NCBI RefSeq assembly: GCF_001723175.1
Contig: NC_064653.1
Location: 3,720,001 to 3,784,000 of the forward strand
Source of the DNA: Penicillium oxalicum
Lineage: Eukaryota; Ascomycota; Eurotiomycetes; Eurotiales; Aspergillaceae
Length of the DNA: 64,000 nucleotides
Direction of reading: 5' to 3'
In this document: one piece after another, positions 11,021 through 21,165 of the stretch
How the letters are laid out: each line of letters opens with the position of its first letter
Numbering within the stretch: the first letter of the stretch is position 1
Notes under the pieces: model-generated
The model's input: only the letters and a program-made list of their open reading frames with translations
Told to the model about the DNA's origin: nothing
Database searches by the model: none
Translations under genes and position numbers: made by a program

Positions 11021-11791
11021 GTTGGAAAGGTGATGGATGCGGAGATGGCGGGATGGATGAGCAGGCTTTTTGTTCACTTTGCTTGATTTCTTCCGATGCG
11101 GCGACACGGAGTGAGTATGGGTGCGAGATTGAGGTTGAGGGTTGTTATCGTGAATTCGTAAGTGGGGGGTCAAGGCAAAGGGAAAAATTAAAGTTTGTGG
11201 CGAGTCCGGACTGACGGGCGGAAACGGACGGTGCCATTCCGCAGATCTTTTGATGCCTGATAATTGAGGCCGCGAGGTTCGAGGCTTTTGTATACAAGTT
11301 GGTCACACCTCCAGTTCTCACCTCTTGATCAGCCTTGTCAGATAAAGATCTCGGTATCCGTTCTTACCGAATGACAGCAGTCTCGTACCACTGGCTGAGT
11401 TATAGCCGCTAGCATTCGACAGAAATGACTGGAACTGTTCAGCACGTTGTAGATCACCTGCTTGCTTTCCACACCCTGCCCCATCTGATGGGCTTGGCTT
11501 GTCTGGATCATCGGCAGCGACCTTTGCGAGTAATCACCAGCCGCCCTATTGAGATTCGGCGACCGGTGAGGAGGGAAGAGGCTGGGAGAGTCTGACCGGT
11601 ATTGTCGCTGTGTAGTCTTTTCATTCGATTTATCCCTGATTTACTTTCACGATGAGTGGAAGCTCCCCCAACCCATAAGACGCTTTTCTTCGAGGCAACG
11701 GGAAACAGGAAAGCTTAGCGATTGCATGCCGTTTCCCCAAAATTTCATCTTTGACCGAAATCCGACCGAAATATCGTGACAGACGATGTCC
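11021..11791. other. Intergenic, no gene seen
   Basis: Lies between the dph3 start and the PARG stop codon, both on the minus strand. No open frame with a recognisable motif. Confidence 0.6.
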
Positions 11792-13281
11792 CTATAGATT
11801 GCTCCAAATATGTTCAAAAATCTCATCTGGATTGGGAACGCGGGCCTTCCCAATCTGGATGTCTTCACTCAGACGGGTCAGGGCATTGAAAAGATCTCGA
11901 GGCTCCAATGCTTTCCCGGTGTACTCTGCTACCTGGCCAACGAACCGTGAGAGCTCCTCCCCAAATCGCTTCTGCTCTGCGCCACCCAAGACATATCGAA
12001 GCTCCGGGACATTGGCCATGGACGCCGCACACCACTGTATGATCGCTTTCACCTGTTTATTTCCCCCAAAGGCACCGCAGCCCCAGTTTCCGGTCGTCGC
12101 AAAGGAGTATGGTGTTTGAATAGTCCCTTTCGAGTGTGAGCAAAACGCCGTGTAGGCCTTTGCCAACTCTCGATGGGGAGAGCTGGGCATCAGATCTGGG
12201 ATGTTCTCTCCGCCGTGTGGAAGGGCACGGACCACAAGATCCAATTCCAGGGCGTCCATGAAGAGCATGGTCCGGCTGCGCCAGTTGGCGGACGATGACG
12301 GTGATCTGGTATGCAGGATCTTGTCCAAGGAGGCCCGTCTGCCATGTCCTTTGATCGTCACCATTGCTTCCGCCCCCTGGCAAATGAGGACCTGACAGTC
12401 TTTTAGAGGGGGCGCAAGAAGGGTGGCTGGGTACGCCTCGGGGAAATCCCCACATGAAGCTCTTCTTGAGTTCCCGTGGCCCCCGATCCCACGCATTTGT
12501 TGGCGGATATCGCGCATGCACCGTCTGGAAGACCCAGATATGGGATGTCTGTTGACTCGTGTGGGAGCTGAATCACGGTTAAACGGCTCAAGGAGGCTGC
12601 CATATTGCGCAGCAGAGAGGATGCTGTGCTCTCGGCCCGTTCTGACAACTTGAAAATGATGGGCCAATCTTCCACCGAGTGGTGTAGGATTCCATTATTT
12701 GATTCGTCAGCCCCTATAGCTTCGAAATATGTAAAGAGTGCGGTGAGATAAGCCTGCACGGCTCCTTGGTGCATTGCCTCTCCACGGGAGTACCAAGGTG
12801 ATAGGTCAACGAAGGACTCTGTCTGCCATGGATGGGCCGGCAAGGAGCACAGGAACTGGTGGACGACCAGACATGCCACGTGCCTTCTACTGAAGATCAG
12901 CTGTCGGGTCTCGTCGCCCTGGAAAGGAGGAATGGTATCGGTGGGGAATAAAGACGGTAGTTGCAGTGCAAGACTGACTAGACGTGGCCACGTTGATACA
13001 ATGAATTTGCTTGGTTCCGGAGTGAACTTTGTCAGATGCTGGTCCAGAAATTCTCGTAGGAACTCGTAATTCTTGGCCGCCTCGCCGTGTAACACAACGG
13101 AGATGGTTTGCAGAAGATCAATAAGAGAGGCGCTGTCACGGACAGAGTGGAGTGACTCCTCCAAGAGACCAGACAGGATCTGCCAAAAGGGAACTTCAGG
13201 CTCATCCGAACCGACCACATCGAATCGATCCAGGCGCAAAATTGAGGGGGAACAGGGAAGAACGAAGGACTGGTCAGCCAT
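11792..13281 (-). CDS. Poly(ADP-ribose) glycohydrolase, with apparent 1-base frameshift
   Basis: No intron is evident. The frame from ATG 13281 carries the helical N-terminal half (LVSLALQLPSLFP, CLVVHQFLCSLP, a SPWYSRGEA region) and the catalytic loop GSGATGTQEELHVGISP, including the QEE catalytic glutamates near residue 273. At a CCCC run (plus-strand GGGG, 12440-12443) the homologous reading moves to another frame. There EAYPATLLAPPLKDCQVL, TMLFMDALELD, AYTAFCSHSKG and GNWGCGAFGGNKQVKAIIQW complete the macrodomain-like fold to the stop at 11792. Adding one base gives about 496 aa, normal for the family. The enzyme removes poly(ADP-ribose) chains in the nucleus and cytosol. As written the gene would be truncated; an assembly error is the likeliest cause. 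Confidence 0.88.
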
Positions 13282-15494
13282 TTCTTCTTTTGTTCTTTTT
13301 GCGCGGTAATTCGTCGTGAGGGCTCTTTGGGGACCGATGCTTTGGGTAGAATACAATCTCTCGCTTCAAAGGTCTTGGGTCGATCAGAAGCCGACTCTCC
13401 CAAAGATAAGATGAGATTTCCTTTTTGTTTCCAGTCCAACAGAGCAACGGGTTATGGAGTAGTCGAGAGTGCAACAGCCGATAATCAGCGGATCAGCGTG
13501 GAGGGGAAGATTGAAGAGAAAGAGAATTGATCTCCACGCTTCACATCCCGATCCCGTGCGCCCTACCGCAACCACGTCTTTCCTCGAGAAACACCCAAAT
13601 AAGTCATAATCGCTGATGTGGAAAGCTCGCCTCTACAATATCATGATTGGTGCTACGAATATATCCAGTTCACAACTCATCTGAAATTCATGAATGCCAG
13701 GAATCCAAGACTGAATCGGTAAATAAAGACGATGAGGTTTTCCAACCATCTTCAAACGCGAATGATTCTCTAAAAGAATCTTGAACTGTGAACACTTTCC
13801 AATGCCAAGGATCAATCTGACTGGACGTGTGTCCAGTAGAGCCTGTCGGGTACTGCGCAGTTACTTGCTTCATTCCTATTGGCTATCGATGAGTATATCC
13901 AGATCGACCTCTTGCAGGGGGTCGCTGAACATGTTTTTAATCAATTATAAACCCGTTTCGACCCTGTTTCAAAAGTAAACCTCATGTACAGCTCTGAATA
14001 ATTGATAAGCTCGTTCGGCATTCCATAAAATATACCCCGAGGCGAGTTACTCTAGAAGCCGTACTGAACGAAATGAAGGCTCACTTCCCTGCGCCTACTG
14101 GCTGCGATCTCTCTTCAGGTACCGAACATTAGCGGACTGCTCGAGAGTCTAACACACACCCGCGATTCAAAGGAGGAATATCTCTTTACAGACTCGGACT
14201 AGTACTCAGCTCCTCAATTATAATGTCATCAAGACATAGTATACCTTGTCATTCTCCATCAAACCGGAGATGACTGTCATAATTTTCCCTACTTGAATCT
14301 CTCATCTCCCACCCTCCCTTTCACATCGCTTTACACCTCTACCTATCCCACAAGCTACTCCCTCTCCTTCTCTATCAACACATTAACCCAACCATCTGAT
14401 TCTAATTCTGATCCAAGTATGCCACAACCCACTCTCAGATTCCGACGAAGAGCCATCCGAGAATACCTTCGGAATCTCGGAGCTCCGCGAGGCACGCTGT
14501 TTCTTGCCTTCATTCGGCTTTTCTTCAGAACTGTCAGAACTCACAGAAGATGACCTGACCCCCGAAGACTGGGCCACGAGATAAATGCCACCAGGTCTGA
14601 CTCGACGTTCTCTGGTGCCTAGAAGACCAAAAAGGAAAGAAAAGAACACGTTCAAAGCAAGAGTTCCTAGTGGCGTGGCTAATTCTACTCTTCTTGAATG
14701 AGCCCGATCCATTTAATTGGAAGCATTCAGTCCCGTCTCTCTCGTGGTCCTCTCATTCTTTGTCACTCCCTGCCCATCATTCTGTGTCGATTTTGCGCAT
14801 GTCTTCCATCTCATCATCGGGTCCTGGCTGTGGTGATTCTGTTAGATCCCAAATCATCGGTTCCCACCCTTTGGCGATAGGGTATTCGATCGAGTCAAGT
14901 CATCTGTAGGTACATGTCTGATATGTCTGCCTCATGTCAGGTCGGTGCGCTCCGCACCGCTGCAAGGTATAGTATACTATCAAGATATAAAGCTCTACAG
15001 AACGATACTGACTTTTCTCGTGTGCGCTAAATGTAGCCTCCTGCTCTGTCTTCCGCACATGTAATGGTTTGCGAGGTCGGACGGGAAACCAGGCATCGCA
15101 GAAAGTTGAGTATCGGTGACAAAGGAAACGATGGAGTGTAGAGGTTACAAGAGTGTACTGTACGTAGATGACTTGGGCTACCGGGTAGAACGTCAACTTG
15201 CAATGATACGGACAGGCAAGAGCTTTCATGTTGACCGAATGTGTTTCCTTTCCTGTTGAGACCAAAAAAAAAACAATAAGTTTCCATGGCTTGACACGTC
15301 GGGACTGCTAGGTAGATTCAAAGTCAAGTGCTGCTTGATTGTCTTGCTCCGTAATCTTGGTTTCACACTTGGCGTTTAGGCGGCATACCTGACACTTGGA
15401 TTATTATATGGCGTACAAGCGATGCAGAATCAGTTGTCAAGTTCAAGCCCTTGATATAGAATCATGGGTAATGATCACGGGCACGAGCACCATA
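13282..15494. other. Intergenic, possible relic only
   Basis: Stretch of 2.2 kb between PARG and the augmin gene. A protein-like minus-strand reading at 14777-14900 is closed by an in-frame TGA and lacks a usable start or acceptor (see findings). A serine-rich minus frame at 14383-14712 is ambiguous. Nothing else was seen. Confidence 0.45.
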
Positions 15495-16988
15495 TCATTC
15501 CCCTAGCCTCTCAATCTCCATCCTCACAGACTCAACCTCCTGCAGTAACTTGGCATACTTTCCAGCAATCTCATTCCAGGACCCTCTTACGCTCCCAGTC
15601 AAACTTGCATCTGCGTGTCCCCCGCGCTCATTGCCCCGTGCTGTAGATGAGAGCTCCTTCCACCCGTATTTCTTCAACTCTGCAATCGCATTCATCTTTC
15701 GTTCCTCTAGTCGCGCACGTGTGTCATGCAAATGCTCTTGGTACCGGTTCAACGCAGCCAGAGTCTCGGGTGTGTGTAACGTCGAAGCAATTTCGAGTCT
15801 TGTCAGTCTGAGAAACGCTGTCAGCTCCAATCTTGTCATTTATCAATTTTGGTGGTCCAGGCCCCCATCGATCAAAGGCAACCACGACTAAAAGACCAAC
15901 CCAGCGAGAGAGAAAGAGAGAGGGAGGGAGAGGGAACACATACTCAATCTTACCCTCCACAACTTGTGCACCAACGGCCAAATTGTCAGCCTGGGCCTTC
16001 ATCGCCCTTGCCAGGGTCCCATGTTTCACTCTCTCCAGAATCACAATCAATCGCTCCAGGACTGCGGCCCGGGTATTCATCAACTGGGCCGCTGTCTCGA
16101 CCATTTCTCGCCGCGCCGTCGGAAGTTCAGCGATTTGTTTCCGCCGCAGGGCTTCAATCCGTTGACCAAGCTGCACTGCTAGCTTTGGTGCAGGTACGAG
16201 GGATGTACGGACCCGACGATCCCGAGCACGAGCGCGAGATTGATGGTCTCGCGCAGAGGGAGCGACTGCATCCGTTTGTCGGGCTAAACCGTGATCATGA
16301 TCTTGGTCTTGGTCTGGCGATATGGATAAGATGCGGAGATTTGAGTGGGTATCAGAGAGGATATTGGAAAACGGTGCTATGAGGCAAGGAAGAGACGCAT
16401 AGAAGGAGGATATTGTTGGCGTGAGGAGAGTGAGAGTGTCATCGCGGGGTTGTGGTTGCGACTGGTCATCTTGCCGGGCATTCAAAGCAGTTACGACTGA
16501 ATGGGCGGTCTCAAGGTAAAGCGATATGATCGCAAGAGTGTCGCGACACTAGAAGAATGGCAAAGCAGGGATGTGAGCTTTCACGTCGTTCCGAAGGTGG
16601 TGATGCCGCTGTGCTTTTCTGGAGAAGGTGAGGTCTACCTACCTCATCCGAAAGGCCGCTCTGCTTTGTAAAAGCAAGTTGTCGAAATGTATGCTCTTTG
16701 ATTCTACTTTTTGCACGCTGCAACTGACATTCTCTCAACTGCTGTACAATTGCTTAGTCTGCTGTCCTGTGGGAGGGATTGGGCACATAAGCCTCGCGGG
16801 CGACCTGAGCTGAGCTGCTACCATGCCCAGAGTCAACAACATACATCCTCAACGATCTTCCGCGCAGGATCAGCTGTTTGCGCGCAAGACGAGCCATCTG
16901 GGTTCAGAAGATTTTTTGTCACGTTCTCATAGACTCTTTTGAATTGAGTGTTTTGCTCGAGAATGCATGGATCACACGGGGGGATCAT
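15495..16988 (-). CDS. HAUS4-like augmin complex subunit (coiled coil)
   Basis: Four exons: 16988-16845, 16741-16643, 16548-15944 and 15807-15495 (386 aa). Introns are 103, 94 and 136 bp with canonical GT-AG ends and consistent phases. The N-terminus (MIPPCDPCILEQNTQFKRVY) and the C-terminal coiled coil (LTRLEIASTLHTPETLAALN, then KKYGWKE and a heptad-like end) match my memory of the layout of HAUS4, including the short conserved 'TYT-x-E' style turn and the family length of about 360 aa. Augmin recruits gamma-tubulin to spindle microtubules for branching nucleation. The middle is Arg/Asp/Gln-rich and poorly conserved. The splice model is well supported by frame closure; the family assignment is by pattern and less certain. 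An alternative is an unrelated coiled-coil protein. Confidence 0.7.
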
Positions 16989-17912
16989 TGTCAAAAGGGA
17001 AAAATGGGGGTGAAAGACGATAAGCAGCTCAGGTCACTTTGATTCACCGCCGATCGGCGATTGAACTGCACTATACACAAGTGGACATGGTACCAGCAAC
17101 ACAAGCAACAGGTACCTGCTCTATCGCCTATACTTGACAGTCTATTGGGCTGTCGGCCTACTCCGTATACAATCTTTATCCCAGGTGCTATGGAAAAGCT
17201 GTGAATACTCAAACAAAATTTCATTGATAGATCGAATTAAGTTGGTCGGAGACCGTGGAAAAGGACCAACGATCCTCTAATCAACCCCATCAAACGCGGA
17301 ACGATAGCGAAGAATGAGAAATGCACTCATTATTGATTGAGCATTTCGTTCGTAATCATACATGTGGAGCGTGAATTAGCCAGCTCCATAGGCTCGCGAT
17401 TCGCCAAATTTCCCTTTCCTCAACGTGGCTTGGTGAAGCAATGGCTGCAAAGAACGCAATCCAGGAAAGGCAAGGCTTTGCAAGGGGAGCAAGAAAGCCA
17501 ACGACATTCTCAGGACCAGGATGGACGAAAGAGAAAACAATCCAATCAGATCGTCAAAGAAACATCTCGCCGAAATCTCACCTGCAAAAGTGGCAGGGAA
17601 TGATGTTCAGCCTGATTCAAGCGCTTCCGGACGCATCATAAAAGGAAAAATCGAAAAGATATGTACAGTTAAAATCAGGAGACCAGACCCTTCGAGGCCA
17701 GGCTGAGAGGGGAATCGCAAAATGGGAAAGCTGAGAGCCAACCCAAAACAACTCGAGGGTGAAGGAATTCGGGATGGGAGATGAGCGCTTGAAAGAGGAG
17801 AGGTTGCAAGAAAGGGGACGAGAAGAAGAACGCTCAGAACGCGGAAAACAGGCGTGGCGGTCATAGAGATGGGGCAAATGACCACGCGAGGTCGGAGACC
17901 GAAAAAAAAGGT
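16989..17912. other. Intergenic, no gene seen
   Basis: Region between the augmin-like gene start and the bdf1 stop codon. Basic, low-complexity plus-strand frames at 17337-17706 are taken as chance. Confidence 0.55.
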
Positions 17913-20605
17913 CTACTCTTCCTCGCTCTCCTCCGAGTCATCATCCGACTCATCATCGCTGGACTCATTGGCCTCAACAGAAGGCATAGGGTTTGGAGAG
18001 CCGCTGCCGCCCTGGAAACGAGACAAGTTGCTCTCGAGCATGTTGATCTGAGCTTCTTGCTCATACTTGCTCATCGGCTTGTTCTTCTTGGGCTTAGGAG
18101 CGGCGGGGGCCACATTCAGGCCAACCGGCGCAGGCTCCTCATCATCTAGAATGTGGGGCACATTCTTTTTGACGAACTTGAGGAGCATGAGCAAGACATC
18201 GTTGGGAAGCTCGTCAATGTCAAGCTCAATCTCGGCCTCTTGAGTACCCTGATACCACGAGAGAGATAGGGTCAGCCAGAGGATCTCAGCAAGAAATCAA
18301 GCATTACAAGAAAACATACCTTCAGAGCAGGAACGTTCTGCTGAATGATGCTCAACGCTTCCTGCATCTTCTTGTCGGGTAGGCTACTGATGCCATTGGA
18401 AATGATCTGCTTCTCATGATAGGAGATGTTGCGAGTCTTCTCCGGCTTGGACAGGGTCTTGGGCTTCTTATCCTTCTTGCCGCTGGGCTTCTTGGCCTCT
18501 TTCTTCACGGTGGTTTTGCCGGACTTGCTGACCTTCTTCGCAGGAGGAGTCTTCTTCTTCTTCTGGATCATTTCAACCTGGCGTGACATTTCGGCGATCT
18601 GGCGCTGCAGAGCGAGAAGCTTCTCGTTGTCCTCATCGCTCTCTTCAGCCTCCTCCTCACTCTCTTCCTCGGAGGACTCAGAATTGTTCTGCTCAGGAGG
18701 AGGCTCATGCTTCGTCAGATATTCCTGCTTTGTGCTCCATTTCTTGTCAAAGACTTCTTCAAGGCTCTTGCCAGCAACCCAGGTTGGGTCCCCTTGCAAA
18801 TTGAAACGGTAGCAGTTTCTGAACATCAACTTGACGTCCGAGTGAAACTCCTTGGCATTCTCATACTGTCCGGTCGCGAGCTTGGCCTTGATAGTCGACA
18901 AGTCCATGGGGTGCTTGATGACACTGTGGTAGGTGGGAATGTTCAAGGCCACAGGGTCGACGGGTAAGTAGAATGCCAGGGCAATGTCCTGGTACTTGGG
19001 CTTGTAAAGCTCCTCGAGAGCCTCCTGGCAGAATCGCAATTCCCACTGGTACTTCTTCTTTTTCGGCTTCGTGGAGTACGGAAGATCCCGCTTGGGTGGG
19101 TGGATGGAACGCTTGGGACGCCCATCCGCATTAGCCGAATCACGCCGGATCACGGGTAGACCCTCGGGTCCCAAGGCAAAGGTCGAACTCTGAGGAGAAG
19201 GCGCCTTGGGGGCGGCGGGCGGTGGAACTGGAGCGCGTGGAGCAGGAGCTGCGGCTTGACTTCCCATGGAGGTACGATCGCGGCGTGCCGCGGAAGCCTT
19301 ATCCCCAGATTTCTTGGCCTTCTTCTTTTCCTCGACCTCATCAGGACGAGGTAAGTGAATCATCAGCCTCTCGAAAGCAGTCCGCAATTTCACGCCCTCT
19401 TGGGCCACCAAGTGATCAGGGCCATTGAACCTGACTGCGTTTTCAACCATGAGAGAAAAGTCATCCCGCACTTCTTGGGCTGTAGAGTATTCCTGATTCT
19501 TTAGCTTTCTTTCGATGGTGCCAAGATCCATGGGACGATCGATGATCATAGGATAATTCGGGATGTTCAGAGTGACAGGGTCGACCGGAACCCGGTAGAA
19601 ACGTGAGTCGTGGGCACGCTTGAGGGCAGCAATTTGCCGGGTGATGAACTTGTGTTGCAGCTTGGTCATGGTCGAATCCGCCTCTGTCTTGATGTTTGTG
19701 GACGTGCTATTCCCATTTTCGACCTTCGTTCGCTTGGCTGCAGGTTCCTCCACTGGATCGACCTCACGCTCACGAGAAATCTTTGAAGAAGACATGGTGG
19801 GAGTGGGCGCATCCTTCATCTCGTGATCGGTGTGAGCAGGAATCATGCCAGTGGCAACAGAATCGGCAGAGGGGTGGTGAGGAAGCTCCGTTTTCACGAG
19901 GGGAGATTTGGCGCCTGTGGGGTGCAAAGCGATTCCGTCCTTTGAGTCCTGACTGCCGGTGGGAAGATTGCCAGAGGATCGAGGTGACTTGGCCTCTGTT
20001 CCCTCAGCAGAACCGTTTGTAGCGACGGAGGCTGTAGAAAGTGGAAGGGTGTGGGCCGCGACTGAGGCAGCGGGCTCTGACGGAAGCTTTGATTCTTGGT
20101 TTGCGGAGGGAGGAATGCTGGTAGAAGCGATGGATGCTGGAACATCGCCTGTGGCAGGCTTTGACGTGTCACGGTCCGGTGACTTGGGGGACGCCGCGGA
20201 GCCAGTACCATTAGTGGGTGCGGGGTGTGAGACTTGTCACCATTGGTTGTAAGGGTAGAAGTATCCATCTCGGCGGGGTCTTCTGGTTTCAACTTAGGAC
20301 TGGTACTAGTCAGGGCACTGGTAAGTGAAGGAGGAATTAGTTGTCTGTTTGCATGTGTGACATGGAAGGAACAAACGCGTCGGGCATCGAAACACGGCAG
20401 CATAAAAATGCGGAGACAGGCATGAATGCGCATTCCATGGTCAAAATGGCAAGTGAGCAGAACAATAGGGATGAGTAACTTAATGACTGCGTGGATCTTA
20501 CCTGCTGGGGGCAAGCTCAGACCCAGAACCCCCAGTTGGAGAAGGCGGAAGCTGGGGCTTCTCCTGCTTCAGGGCCGCAGGAGCCTCTGGAGGCGGAGTC
20601 GCCAT
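17913..20605 (-). CDS. bdf1: BET double-bromodomain transcription factor Bdf1
   Basis: Exons 20605-20502, 20299-18320 and 18248-17913; introns are 202 and 71 bp. The N-terminus is Pro/Glu/Ser-rich. Bromodomain 1 lies at about residues 247-350 (acetyl-lysine Asn in AVRFN, near 327) and bromodomain 2 at about 452-556 (Asn in CYRFN, near 535). An acidic, Lys-rich linker and the ET domain follow (about 659-735: ISYHEKQIISNGI ... ELDIDELPNDVLLMLLKFV), then a Ser/Glu tail ending EESEEE. This is the BET layout: it binds acetylated H4 and works with TFIID and SWR1. The frame changes at a CCCC run (plus-strand GGGG 20222-20225), between NGDKSHTP and APTNGTGSAA. One missing base restores 806 codons in frame through the final exon, so an assembly deletion is likely. 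Confidence 0.93.
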
Positions 20606-20670
20606 TGGAATAATCCCGTTCGCAAATTTGAACGGAACACTCAGAGGGCAGCTGTAAAGTGTGGGGGGAA

Positions 20671-21165
20671 GAACGACGATGGGGACGGTTAGCGCAACGC
20701 TTTGAGCTGCACAATTTGTTTGAGGGGTAACTTCTGAGTGGAAAAAGGATCTCAGTGTTCAAAAAAGATGATAATGCGCGTAAGTTCAAGGGGAACGACG
20801 AAGAGGTAGCTTCGGAAAACGGAGAAGGTGAGGCGAGAGTGACGGTTCGTGCAACACTTTGAGTCGCGCGACTTGCTCGAATAGTAATGTTTGGGTAGAG
20901 CGAACAGCTGCTTGACGCTCAGTCAAACGTATTAACGCGCGTAATTCTGGAGGAAATGACGGGAGGATAGCTTCAAGGTGTGGGGGAAAGTAAGACGAGA
21001 GTAACGGTTCGCGCAACGATTTAAGGCGCGCAACTTGTGCGAAGCGTAACGCCTGTGTTGGAAAAAATAGCTCAACTTCCAGATGAGTGTCTGGAATGAC
21101 TAAAAGCCTTCTTGCAGGGTGGTGAAAATGTGGTTAACGTTCAAAAAGGTAGCTCTGATAGCTCC
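20671..21165 (-). repeat. Degenerate three-copy tandem repeat (~160 bp unit) upstream of bdf1
   Basis: Three related units have cores ACGGTT(A/C)G(C/T)GCAAC at 20685, 20842 and 21004, so the spacing is 157 and 162 bp. Each core is followed by a TTTGAG/TTTAAG-like block, a GCGC(A/G)ACTTG-like block and TAA. Units end with AGGTAGCT/AGGATAGCT-like motifs. The spacings are not multiples of three, so a coding repeat is unlikely. The array starts 66 bp upstream of the bdf1 ATG and covers its presumed leader and promoter. Confidence 0.75.

Noticed and set aside
20300..20501. bdf1 frameshift explained by an unseen intron
   Set aside because: The real intron here is at 20300-20501; at the shift site (20222-20225) no donor/acceptor pair gives the needed phase. 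A GTGACA...AAG candidate leads to a stop.
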